DNA from: Halomonas sp. HL-48
GTDB lineage: Bacteria; Pseudomonadota; Gammaproteobacteria; Pseudomonadales; Halomonadaceae
DNA: 64,000 nt
Direction of reading: 5' to 3'
Assembly: GCF_001314875.1 (NCBI RefSeq)
Contig: NZ_LJZS01000002.1
Span: 248,001 to 312,000 of the forward strand
Shown here: positions 18,621 through 26,667 of the stretch, in pieces
Layout of the letters: every line of letters starts with the position of its first letter
How positions within the stretch are numbered: position 1 is the stretch's first letter
Made by a program: the position numbers and the translations under genes
Notes under the pieces: model-generated
Told to the model about the DNA's origin: nothing
The model's database searches: none
Seen by the model: the letters and a program-made list of their open reading frames with translations, nothing else

Positions 18621-19913
18621 TTAAATCAGCACCCGTAGACACTGACCCGCATGATATAGCGAGAAGCCGCTTTCATAGGCACAGCTCCATAACGGGCGTG
18701 CTTTAATGGGGTTAGGCTGCGTTAACGGCAGAGGGAGCAGGCTGTCATCGCCCTTGGCAATATAGTGAGCAAAGCCCTCACCGACCACGGTACCAGTGGT
18801 AATGCCGCGCCCGTTGTAACCGGTGGCTGACAATATTCCGGGGGCCGGTTCAAAAATACGTAAGGTGTGGTCAGGGGTAAAGGCGACCTTGCCTGTCCAG
18901 GTGTATTGCCAGCGAACGTTGCCGAGCGCAGGGAAATAGTGGTTCTGTATCGTATCGGCCCAACGGGTCAGGTAGTTCAGCGGCTTGCCTTCGCCTTTGC
19001 CCAGGCTGCCCAGTAACAGACGGCCTTCCTTATCGCGACGGATGCTGCTCAGCACAGTGCGCGTATCCCAGGCACCTTGTTTGCCTGGAAGAATCGCCTC
19101 GGCGGCTTCGCCGGTAAGGGGCTCTGACGCCAGCTGATAGAAGTGGCCGGTGAAAAAGTGTTGTCGAACCTGGTTCCAATCATCTTCTGTATAAGCGTTG
19201 GTGGCCATCACCACTCTATTCGCGGTCACGCTACCGTTTTCGGTCAACACGCGCCATCGATCCCCTTTTCGCTCGATCCCGGTTACCGCGCTTTGGCAGT
19301 AAAGCGTGGCGCCTAAGTTGGCCGTCGTGCGGGCAAGCCCCCGCGTATAGGCGCACGGGTTGATAGTGCCCGTGCGTTCATCCAGAAGTGCTGCCTGTAT
19401 CTGGGACGTGCCGGTCGCAAGCTTGCATGCCTCACCTTCCAGCAACGTTACCGGCGCCCCACGGTGTTGCAATTGATCGCGACGGCGGGCGAGCTCTTGG
19501 CAGCCTTTGGCGTTGTGGCCAAGATGCAGCGTGCCTGTTCGGGTGGCATCGCACGCGATCCCATGGCGCTCGATGAGGTCGAAGACTTTTGACGGCGCGC
19601 CGCCCAGCACCGTGTTGGCCCGCTCACCGTTCTCTTTACCCAGCGCGGCCACAATGTCATCGGGGGGGATCCACAGCCCGGCATTGACCAGACCCACATT
19701 GCGTCCTGACCCGCCACTGGGGATATCTCCCGCCTCCAGCAAGATTGCTTGGATACCTTGCTCGGCCAGGTGCAACGCGGTGGAGAGACCCGTAATCCCG
19801 CCGCCCACCACGCACACATCAACCTCTTCATGGCTGGCTAACGCGGGATAGTCTTGAGGCGTCTCAGCACTCGTTTCGGGCCAAAGGCAGCGCTCGGAGA
19901 GGGTCGTTGGCAT
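18621..19913 (-). CDS. amaA: FAD-dependent oxidoreductase, probable L-pipecolate oxidase
   Basis: 430-residue flavoprotein of the DAO/sarcosine-oxidase family. The FAD dinucleotide-binding motif is VCVVGGGITGLSTALHLAEQ (33-52), followed by SGGSGRNVGLVNAG typical of amino-acid oxidases in this group; GILSATGYNGRGITTGT near residue 370 closes the FAD site. Such enzymes are often annotated GbcT or glycine/D-amino-acid oxidase. The length (AmaA of Pseudomonas putida is about 428) and its place with the AmaB-like dehydrogenase lead me to infer L-pipecolate oxidation to piperideine-6-carboxylate. A perfect AAGGAGG precedes the start. Third gene of the reverse operon amaB-nhaC-amaA. Confidence 0.75.
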   Translation of the reverse strand: MPTTLSERCLWPETSAETPQDYPALASHEEVDVCVVGGGITGLSTALHLAEQGIQAILLEAGDIPSGGSGRNVGLVNAGLWIPPDDIVAALGKENGERANTVLGGAPSKVFDLIERHGIACDATRTGTLHLGHNAKGCQELARRRDQLQHRGAPVTLLEGEACKLATGTSQIQAALLDERTGTINPCAYTRGLARTTANLGATLYCQSAVTGIERKGDRWRVLTENGSVTANRVVMATNAYTEDDWNQVRQHFFTGHFYQLASEPLTGEAAEAILPGKQGAWDTRTVLSSIRRDKEGRLLLGSLGKGEGKPLNYLTRWADTIQNHYFPALGNVRWQYTWTGKVAFTPDHTLRIFEPAPGILSATGYNGRGITTGTVVGEGFAHYIAKGDDSLLPLPLTQPNPIKARPLWSCAYESGFSLYHAGQCLRVLI

Positions 19914-19967
19914 GTTAATACCTCCTTAAAAAGAAGCGCAGGCCGGCCCAGGGCCGACCTTAGGTGG

Positions 19968-21425
19968 CTATGAAGTCGCTTGAGAGGTGGGAGCAGAGTG
20001 CGGCGCTTCAGTCGCGTTTGTTTCAGGCTGCTCAGGTTCGTCGCGGGGAATAAAGCGGCCGGTGAGTGCCCAAAGCAGTCCGAATAGCGGCGATAGCCAG
20101 CAGGCAAAGGCGAAAGGTGCATAAGCCAGTGTGGGGACGCCGATGGTCGACGACACAAACCCACCGCCCATGTTCCAGGGAATCAATGGAGAAGAGAGCG
20201 TGCCGTTGTCTTCGATGGAGCGCGACAGCGTACAGGTTTTGTAGCCCATGGCTTGATACTGACCTTTCAGCAGGCGGCCGGGTAACACCAGCGTTGTATA
20301 CACATCGCCAATAATCGTGCTCACCGCGAGGGTCGTGCCGGAGCTTGTCGCCACCAGGCTGAAGCGACCTTTAATCAGCCGCATTAGCTGCTTGATGATC
20401 GCATCCACCGTGCCGTACGCCTCCAGCATCCCAGCGAACCCCAACGCAAAGAACGTCAAGGTGACCACCCAGGTCATGGAGAGTACGCCACCACTGCTTA
20501 AAAGTTCATCAATCGCTGAATTGCCGGTATTGCTGCTAAAACCATTCTGCATGGCATCGAATACCGCGTGTAAGGTTTCGCCTTGAACACCGATGGCCAC
20601 CAAGCCGCCGATCGCCGCGCCGGTAAAGATGGTGGGAAAGGGGGGGAACTTGAACAGTGCCAGACCAATCACCACAACGGGTGGGATCAGGGTGACCCAG
20701 GAAAGGGTAAAGGTGTCGTCAAGGGCCTGGCGAAAGGTGGCAATATCCGTGCTGCGCTCAAACTGACCGCCATAGTCAGCGCCCAACCACACATAAAGCA
20801 CCAACGCTATGAGCATCGCGGGCACGGTGGTCGCCATCATGCTGCGTATATGGCTCCATAGATCCGTTTCACAGACCGCCGGTGTCAAATTGGTCGTCTC
20901 GGATAAGGGCGACATTTTATCGCCAAAGAAGGCACCCGAAACGAGCGCCCCGCCCGTAAGGTGCATGGGAATGCCCAACCCCTCCCCGATGCCCATCAGG
21001 GCAAGCCCGAGTGTCCCGACTGTCCCCCAGGATGTGCCCGTCGCGAGAGATACCAGGGCACTAATTACACAAGTAGCGACGAGGAAATAGGAGGGGGAAA
21101 CCAGCTGAAAACCATAATACATCAGCGTGGGCACTGTGCCGGAAAGGATCCAGGTGCCAATCACCATGCCGACCGCCAAGAGAATAAAAATGGCGGGCAT
21201 GCCGATCTTGACCACCTCCAGCATCGAGGCTTCCATCTTTTCCCAGGGAACGCCGCGTATACGACCACACATGGCGCAAATCATAATGCCGAACGCTAAG
21301 GGTATATGAGGGGTAAAGTCAGAGAAGATAAAAAACTGCAGTATAAGAATGGCGGTAGTGGCCAGCAGCGGTAGCAGCGCCATCGCGAGGCCCGGCGTCG
21401 GGCCGATTTGGACATCGTCACGCAT
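19968..21425 (-). CDS. NhaC-family Na+-coupled antiporter/transporter
   Basis: 485-residue inner-membrane protein with about 11-12 hydrophobic helices. The NhaC-family signature is seen in GAFFGDKMSPLSETTNLTPA (about 185-204) and LATGTSWGTVGTLGLALMGI. Members exchange Na+ for H+ or for organic anions such as malate/lactate; some act on amino acids. Placed between amaB and amaA with 54- and 68-bp gaps and the same direction, it is a good candidate for uptake of pipecolate, lysine or a related intermediate in a salt-rich habitat; that is inference. Ribosome-binding site AAGGTGATG lies before ATG 21425. Confidence 0.82.
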   Translation of the reverse strand: MRDDVQIGPTPGLAMALLPLLATTAILILQFFIFSDFTPHIPLAFGIMICAMCGRIRGVPWEKMEASMLEVVKIGMPAIFILLAVGMVIGTWILSGTVPTLMYYGFQLVSPSYFLVATCVISALVSLATGTSWGTVGTLGLALMGIGEGLGIPMHLTGGALVSGAFFGDKMSPLSETTNLTPAVCETDLWSHIRSMMATTVPAMLIALVLYVWLGADYGGQFERSTDIATFRQALDDTFTLSWVTLIPPVVVIGLALFKFPPFPTIFTGAAIGGLVAIGVQGETLHAVFDAMQNGFSSNTGNSAIDELLSSGGVLSMTWVVTLTFFALGFAGMLEAYGTVDAIIKQLMRLIKGRFSLVATSSGTTLAVSTIIGDVYTTLVLPGRLLKGQYQAMGYKTCTLSRSIEDNGTLSSPLIPWNMGGGFVSSTIGVPTLAYAPFAFACWLSPLFGLLWALTGRFIPRDEPEQPETNATEAPHSAPTSQATS

Positions 21426-21493
21426 ACATCACCTTCTTTTTTGTGTTGTTCGTAAGGGCTCCTTACCAAGAGCCCTTGCTTGATGGGGAAGGG

Positions 21494-22987
21494 TTAGTCG
21501 AATTTAATGCCTTGCGCTAACGGCAGTTCACGGGAGTAGTTCACGGTGTTGGTTTGGCGACGCATATAGCTTTTCCAGACGTCAGACCCTGACTCACGAC
21601 CGCCGCCAGTCTCTTTCTCGCCACCAAAGGCGCCGCCAATTTCCGCGCCGCTGGGGCCGATGTTGACGTTCGCGATGCCGCAGTCACTGCCGACGGCAGA
21701 GACGAAGGTTTCAGCCTCACGCACATCGGTCGTAAAGATGCAGGAGGATAGCCCCTGGGGGACGTCATTATTGGTGGCAATGGCCTCATCCAGCTCTTGA
21801 TAGGTGAGCACATAGAGAATGGGCGCAAAGGTTTCGTGCTTGACCAGCGAATTTTGCTCGCTTACCTCAACAATGGCGGGTTCCACGTAGTAACCTTCAT
21901 CGCTGTTGGCGATTTCAACACGGTCTCCACCGAAGACATTCGCACCCTGCTCACGCGCTTTGGCCAGTACGCTCTGCATTGCGTCGAAGGCCTGGTGATC
22001 AATCAAGGGGCCTACCAGATTGCCTTCCAGTGGGTTGCCGATGCTCACCCCTTGATAAGCCTTTTTCAGCCGCGCCAACACGTCATCCTTGATGGACTCA
22101 TGAACGATCAGGCGACGAAGCGTGGTGCAGCGCTGGCCTGCCGTACCGACCGCGGAGAAGAGAATGGCGCGCGTCGCCATGTCCAGATCGGCACTCGGTG
22201 CCAAAATCATCGCATTGTTGCCGCCCAGTTCTAGAATGCTACGACCAAAGCGCGCCGCCACTTTGGGGCCGACTTCTCGACCCATACGGGTGCTGCCAGT
22301 GGCACTGATAAGCGCCACGCGTGAGTCATCCACTAGCTGCTCGCCTGCTGCCCGTTCGCCAATAATCACCTGGCTCAAATGCTTGGGCGCTTCATCACCG
22401 AACGCCTCTATCGCGCGATCCAATAACGCTTGGCAGGCGAGTGCTGTTAACGGGGTTTTTTCAGAAGGCTTCCATAGCAGGCTATTGCCACATACAAGTG
22501 CCAGGGCTGAATTCCATGCCCAGGGGGCAACAGGGAAGTTGAACGCGGTAATCAGGCCAATCGGGCCTAAGGGGTGCCAACTTTCACGCATATGGTGGCC
22601 GGGGCGCTCGGAAGCAATGGTCAGGCCAAACAACTGGCGAGATTGGCCAACGGCAAGATCGCAAATATCGATCATTTCTTGAACTTCGCCCAGACCTTCA
22701 GGAAGGATCTTGCCGCACTCCCAGGTGACCAACTCACCCAATGATTGTTTATGTTCGCGCAGCTGCTCGCCAAACAAGCGAACCAGTTCACCGCGACGGG
22801 GAGCTGGCACACGCTTCCAGGCTAAAAAAGCTTTTTCTGCATTCGCGATAGCGGCATCCACTTCGCTGCTGGAGGAGGTTGTCAGACGACCAATCTCGCT
22901 GCCATCAATGGGGGTGGTGACAACGAGGTCGCCGCCTTGATACTGCTCTTTCGAGACGCCCATTTTTTCCATCAGGGAATGAATCAT
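21494..22987 (-). CDS. amaB: L-aminoadipate-semialdehyde / piperideine-6-carboxylate dehydrogenase (ALDH7 type)
   Basis: 497-residue NAD-dependent aldehyde dehydrogenase of the antiquitin (ALDH7A1) group. Active-site residues: N150 (FNFPVAPWAWN), E253 (LELGGNNAMI) and the nucleophile C287 (GQRCTTLRRL). The GGNNA form and the C-terminal IGPSGAEIGGAFGGEKETGG followed by GRESGSD are typical of this group. It oxidises 2-aminoadipate 6-semialdehyde, in equilibrium with piperideine-6-carboxylate, to 2-aminoadipate. First gene of the reverse operon and divergent from the LysR regulator across a 123-bp spacer with a palindrome. Confidence 0.9.
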   Translation of the reverse strand: MIHSLMEKMGVSKEQYQGGDLVVTTPIDGSEIGRLTTSSSSEVDAAIANAEKAFLAWKRVPAPRRGELVRLFGEQLREHKQSLGELVTWECGKILPEGLGEVQEMIDICDLAVGQSRQLFGLTIASERPGHHMRESWHPLGPIGLITAFNFPVAPWAWNSALALVCGNSLLWKPSEKTPLTALACQALLDRAIEAFGDEAPKHLSQVIIGERAAGEQLVDDSRVALISATGSTRMGREVGPKVAARFGRSILELGGNNAMILAPSADLDMATRAILFSAVGTAGQRCTTLRRLIVHESIKDDVLARLKKAYQGVSIGNPLEGNLVGPLIDHQAFDAMQSVLAKAREQGANVFGGDRVEIANSDEGYYVEPAIVEVSEQNSLVKHETFAPILYVLTYQELDEAIATNNDVPQGLSSCIFTTDVREAETFVSAVGSDCGIANVNIGPSGAEIGGAFGGEKETGGGRESGSDVWKSYMRRQTNTVNYSRELPLAQGIKFD

Positions 22988-23063
22988 TGCTTCACCAAAT
23001 GTTGAGTTGTGAGTAAATTGGTTACGGGGCCAGTATTGCTAGGGTATTGGTGAGCCATCAAAC

Positions 23064-23082
23064 GATGTTTATGAAAAACATC
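23064..23082. promoter_or_regulatory. Palindromic operator candidate between amaB and lysR
   Basis: GATGTTT-N5-AAACATC, containing a T-N11-A core as expected of a LysR-family box. It lies 77 bp before the amaB start (minus strand) and 29 bp before the lysR start, the usual place for a divergent LysR promoter. Confidence 0.6.
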
Positions 23083-23110
23083 ATTCCTTTATTTCATGAG
23101 GTGGGTTGTG

Positions 23111-23995
23111 ATGCGACGTCGACATTTGCCTTCATTAAGCGGCTTGCACTGTTTTGAAGCAGCGGCACGTCATCTCAGTTTTACCCGTGCAGCGGATGAG
23201 CTAAGCCTGACTCAAAGCGCCGTGAGCAAGCAGGTCTCTCATCTGGAAGCGACGCTGCAACATCCGCTATTCAGGCGGGTAAGAAAGCGGTTGCATCTAA
23301 CGCCAGAAGGGGCGGTTTACCTAAGTGAAGCGCGCAAAATCCTGGCTCAGGTGGAGATGTCGACGCGCTATATGCAGTCCTATGGCGTGGAGTCCGATGT
23401 ATTGAATGTTGCCACCTTGCCCACTTTTGGTGCCCGTTGGCTCATCCCACGATTGAACGGATTTCGTTTTAAACATCCAGGCATTAACCTCAATATTTCG
23501 AATCGAGCCGAACCTTTTGATATGCAAAAGGAGCGTATTGAGATCGCGTTCTTTTTTGGCCATGGGGTATGGCCGCGTGCCGAATGTATTAAGCTATTAG
23601 ACGAGGAAGTTGTGCCTGTCTGCGCGCCTGGCGTGTTGGAGCAAACCGATGTCAATGACCCTCTGGCGCTCACCAAGATGATTCTATTGCAGGTATCGAC
23701 GCGCCCGGAAGCCTGGCACGACTGGTTTGAAGCCCAGGACCTGTATACCGAGCACAGCTACCACGGGCCAAGGTTTGATACCTTTTATATGGCACTAAGG
23801 GCCGCGCGAGCAGGGTGTGGTGTCGCGTTAGTGCCGAGATTTCTTGCTCAAGAAGAGCTTGATGAGGGGAAACTGGTCATTCCCTGGCCGTTCTCACTCA
23901 ACAGTCAGGATGCTTACTATATGGCTTACCCAGAACACATGGCGGATCTGCATAAGGTCAAATCATTTACTGAATGGATTAAAGCGCGACTTTAA
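23111..23995 (+). CDS. LysR-family regulator (GcvA-like) of the pipecolate/lysine cluster
   Basis: 294-residue regulator. The helix-turn-helix is in SFTRAADELSLTQSAVSKQV (about 22-41), preceded by LPSLSGLHCFEAAARHLSF as in the GcvA branch. The C-terminal part is the usual periplasmic-binding-like effector domain. I prefer ATG 23111 because AGGTGG lies six bases upstream; ATG 23096 is in frame but has no such site. Divergence from amaB makes it the likely local regulator of amaB-nhaC-amaA; whether it also acts on the plus-strand operon at 12.7 kb is unknown. Confidence 0.88.
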   Translation: MRRRHLPSLSGLHCFEAAARHLSFTRAADELSLTQSAVSKQVSHLEATLQHPLFRRVRKRLHLTPEGAVYLSEARKILAQVEMSTRYMQSYGVESDVLNVATLPTFGARWLIPRLNGFRFKHPGINLNISNRAEPFDMQKERIEIAFFFGHGVWPRAECIKLLDEEVVPVCAPGVLEQTDVNDPLALTKMILLQVSTRPEAWHDWFEAQDLYTEHSYHGPRFDTFYMALRAARAGCGVALVPRFLAQEELDEGKLVIPWPFSLNSQDAYYMAYPEHMADLHKVKSFTEWIKARL

Positions 23996-24031
23996 AGTGC
24001 TGAGCCGTTTTGCTTAACCGCTCAGCACTTT
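23994..24031. terminator. Bidirectional terminator between lysR and the BCCT gene
   Basis: AAAGTGCTGAGC (23994-24005) pairs with GCTCAGCACTTT (24020-24031), 12 bp without mismatch, starting at the lysR stop codon; the convergent BCCT gene ends 6 bp further. Confidence 0.8.
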
Positions 24032-24036
24032 GGGGC

Positions 24037-25596
24037 TCACTCAATAATGCCCTGCTCCCGCGCCATGGCATAAGCCGCCTTGGGGCCATGCCATAACGTG
24101 GGCAGCAGGATCAGCGAAACGGGAATCGCGGTGATCACGATAAACTGCTGAAGCGCGCTGATCTGACCGGCGCCCATGTTCAGCAACACCGCCGCCATCA
24201 AGGCCATGGCGATACCCCAAAAGGCGCGCACGTAGGGGCTTGGGTCATCGTGACCGGCGCCGACCACGGCAATCGCGTAGCTCATCGAGTCACCGGTAGT
24301 GGCCACGAAGATGGTGGTCAACAGCAGGATCGCCAGCGCCATCCAGGTACCCCCGGGCAGCGCCTGGGCCACAGTCAATGTCGCCACATCAAACTGGAAA
24401 TTGTTCAGCGCCTCTGTCAGCTCGATGGCGCCGTTCAGCTGGTAGTAAATGCCCGAACCGCCCAGCAGGGTGAACCACACCGAGGTGGCGATCGGCGCAA
24501 TGACGGCCACGGCGACAATCATCTGGCGAATGGTGCGGCCGCGCGAAATGCGTGCCACGAAGATCGCCATCAGCGGCGCGTAGCCGATGAACCAGGCAAA
24601 GAAGAACACCGTCCACCACTGCATCCACCAGTCGGGCGCGGTGTCCGCGGTGGTGGTCGCCATGGTGAAGAATTCGCTGATGTAGGTGCCCATGCCCGCG
24701 ACATAGCTGTTGGCGAGGAACAAGGTTGGGCCGAAAATAAAAATCACGGCGCCGATCGCCAGGGCGAGCAGGACGTTAAACCGGCTGAGCAACTGAATGC
24801 CTTTGTGGATGCCACTCATGGACGACAGCACATAGAGGCTGCCCAGTGCCGCCAGAATGATCAGCTGACCGGTGTAGCCTTCCGGCAGGCCGAACAGTTC
24901 GTGCAACCCAAAGCTGACCTGGGTGGCGAGAAACCCGATCGGCCCCACCGTACCGGCCACCAGGGCAATCACGCAGCACGCATCAATCACGCCGCCTAAC
25001 GGCCCGCGCAGCAGGCGTTCGCCGAGTACCGGGTAGAGCAGCGTGCGCGGCTGAAGCGGCTGGCCTTTTACATAGTGCGCGTGGGCCAGCACGATCGCCG
25101 ATAGCGACCCGAGCACCGCCCACGCCAGAAAGCCCCAGTGGTTGAATGACTGCGCAAGGGCGTTGGCGACGGCCTCCGGGGTTCCTGCTTCGCTGTCGAA
25201 TGCCGGTGGCGTAACCACGAAGTGATACACCGGCTCGCCGGCGGCAAAAAACACCCCACCACCTGCCAGCAAGGTGCACAGAATAATCGACAGCCACTTG
25301 AAGGTGCTCATCTCCGGCGCATCGAGGTTGCCGATCTTGGCATTGGCGGCGGGGGTGAAGGCCAGGCCGATGGCAATGAAGAAGGTCGCGATCAACAGCA
25401 ACTGGAAATAGGTGCCAAATACACGGGCCGTCCAGGCAAAGCCGGTGCTGATGCTGCTGGCGACCAGATCGAGGTCGTAAAGCGACAGGCCGATAAAGGC
25501 CACGATAAAGCCGATGCTGAGCAGCAGTACCAAAGGGTCGCCGAGGGCGTACAGCCCACCGGGGCGCGATGTCACGTTTTGAGATGATGGGGTCAT
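24037..25596 (-). CDS. BCCT family betaine/choline/carnitine transporter
   Basis: About 519 residues, roughly 12 membrane helices, sodium-coupled uptake of quaternary ammonium osmolytes in the known members. The tryptophan-rich substrate region appears as WWMQWWTVFFFAWFIGYAPL followed by MAIFVARISRGRTIR, the family signature. The glycine-rich GGSGIYYQLNG and AATTTGDS-like VATTGDSMSYA blocks are also present. ATG 25596 gives a normal N-terminus (MTPSSQN); the frame opens at 25638 and neither start has a good ribosome-binding site. Substrate cannot be told; it stands next to the pipecolate cluster, and pipecolate is itself an osmoprotectant, but it has its own transcription unit. Confidence 0.88.
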   Translation of the reverse strand: MTPSSQNVTSRPGGLYALGDPLVLLLSIGFIVAFIGLSLYDLDLVASSISTGFAWTARVFGTYFQLLLIATFFIAIGLAFTPAANAKIGNLDAPEMSTFKWLSIILCTLLAGGGVFFAAGEPVYHFVVTPPAFDSEAGTPEAVANALAQSFNHWGFLAWAVLGSLSAIVLAHAHYVKGQPLQPRTLLYPVLGERLLRGPLGGVIDACCVIALVAGTVGPIGFLATQVSFGLHELFGLPEGYTGQLIILAALGSLYVLSSMSGIHKGIQLLSRFNVLLALAIGAVIFIFGPTLFLANSYVAGMGTYISEFFTMATTTADTAPDWWMQWWTVFFFAWFIGYAPLMAIFVARISRGRTIRQMIVAVAVIAPIATSVWFTLLGGSGIYYQLNGAIELTEALNNFQFDVATLTVAQALPGGTWMALAILLLTTIFVATTGDSMSYAIAVVGAGHDDPSPYVRAFWGIAMALMAAVLLNMGAGQISALQQFIVITAIPVSLILLPTLWHGPKAAYAMAREQGIIE

Positions 25597-25667
25597 GGGC
25601 AGCCGTTTTAGGGTTGAGAAAGCGTCGCGGCCAAGCATAGCCGCTTGGCGCGTTGAAAACTGAACGC

Positions 25668-25696
25668 AAAAAAAAGCGCCATTCGGGGAATGGCGC
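25668..25696 (-). terminator. Intrinsic terminator, reverse strand
   Basis: GCGCCATTC (25676-25684), GGG loop, GAATGGCGC (25688-25696), and eight A on the left, read as an eight-T tail on the minus strand. It ends the reverse transcript of the DUF481 gene, 130 bp after its stop, shortly before the BCCT gene. Confidence 0.85.
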
Positions 25697-25825
25697 CAGG
25701 ACAGGAAACTGACCTTAGTGTAACGCTTTCATAGACTAACGTCTAACATCGATGGTGCATTTTGGTGCACTGATAGCGAGGCTGCCCTCCATTGGAAAAC
25801 CCATGGCGTCCGTGGCAAGCCCGCG

Positions 25826-26578
25826 CTACCAGTGGTAGAGCAGCGACGCGCTGGTGGTCGTATCGCTGCGTGTTTCGGCGTCCTCGGGGGGCTCGGAGTT
25901 ATGCTTGATCTCGTGGGAAAGTCGCAGCGAGAGCTTGGAGTTCAGCCGAGCGGTCAAGGCGGTGAGCGAGCGCGTGGTGACGTTTTTGCGCGTATATTCC
26001 AGCGATACTTCCTGACGGATATCGGCGTAGTCGGCAAATGACCAGCGATAATCGACCGCCGAATAGGCAACCCCAAACCGTTCGTTGCCATGCTCGCGTA
26101 GACGGTCGTGGCGATAACCTGGTCCGGCTTCCAGGGATAGCGCGTGGTTTTCGTTATCCAATATTTGGCGGCCGTAGCCGCCGATCGCCGTCAGCTGTTG
26201 ATCGTAGCCGGCAAAACGGTCCTTCTCCCAGCGGGCAAAGCCAAACAGGTAGTGGGGGCCGTTGAAGTCGTAGCGCTCGCGGGCGGCGGCGAGGTACTGC
26301 TCGGCACTGGTGTTACCTTCCTTGCTGACATGACGCACCTCGCCGCGCAACGAATGGGTCAAGTCACCGGTGAGCCACTGCAGGCGGCCTTTGCCAATCA
26401 GGGTTTCGCTGTTGGTGTTGCCGGTCAACTGGTTATACCCAAGCTCGGCATCGCCGCTGAAGACCGGGGCGTCTTCGGACGGGGGCGAAGGCGCCAGGAA
26501 GGGGCTGGCCAAGCTGGGCGCACCCCATAGCCCGCTCAGCACGATGACAACCCCCTTTAGCCAGTCCTTGGTTAACAT
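25826..26578 (-). CDS. DUF481 outer-membrane beta-barrel protein (YdiY-like)
   Basis: 250-residue secreted protein. The N-terminal signal peptide ends around APSLASP. The rest alternates hydrophilic and aromatic residues as in a small beta-barrel and ends in an aromatic residue (SLLYHW), as expected for an outer-membrane protein. GDAELGYNQLTGNTNSETL is the DUF481 opening motif; E. coli YdiY belongs here. Function unknown. AGGAG lies just before ATG 26578. Single gene, divergent from the sensor kinase. Confidence 0.85.
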   Translation of the reverse strand: MLTKDWLKGVVIVLSGLWGAPSLASPFLAPSPPSEDAPVFSGDAELGYNQLTGNTNSETLIGKGRLQWLTGDLTHSLRGEVRHVSKEGNTSAEQYLAAARERYDFNGPHYLFGFARWEKDRFAGYDQQLTAIGGYGRQILDNENHALSLEAGPGYRHDRLREHGNERFGVAYSAVDYRWSFADYADIRQEVSLEYTRKNVTTRSLTALTARLNSKLSLRLSHEIKHNSEPPEDAETRSDTTTSASLLYHW

Positions 26579-26667
26579 ACCGCTCTCCTGATCTAGTAGC
26601 GCAGGGCCGGCGAATGGCCCGGTGTTCTGGCGGCGAAGTTTAACGCCCTGCGCGCCCGCGTGCCATA

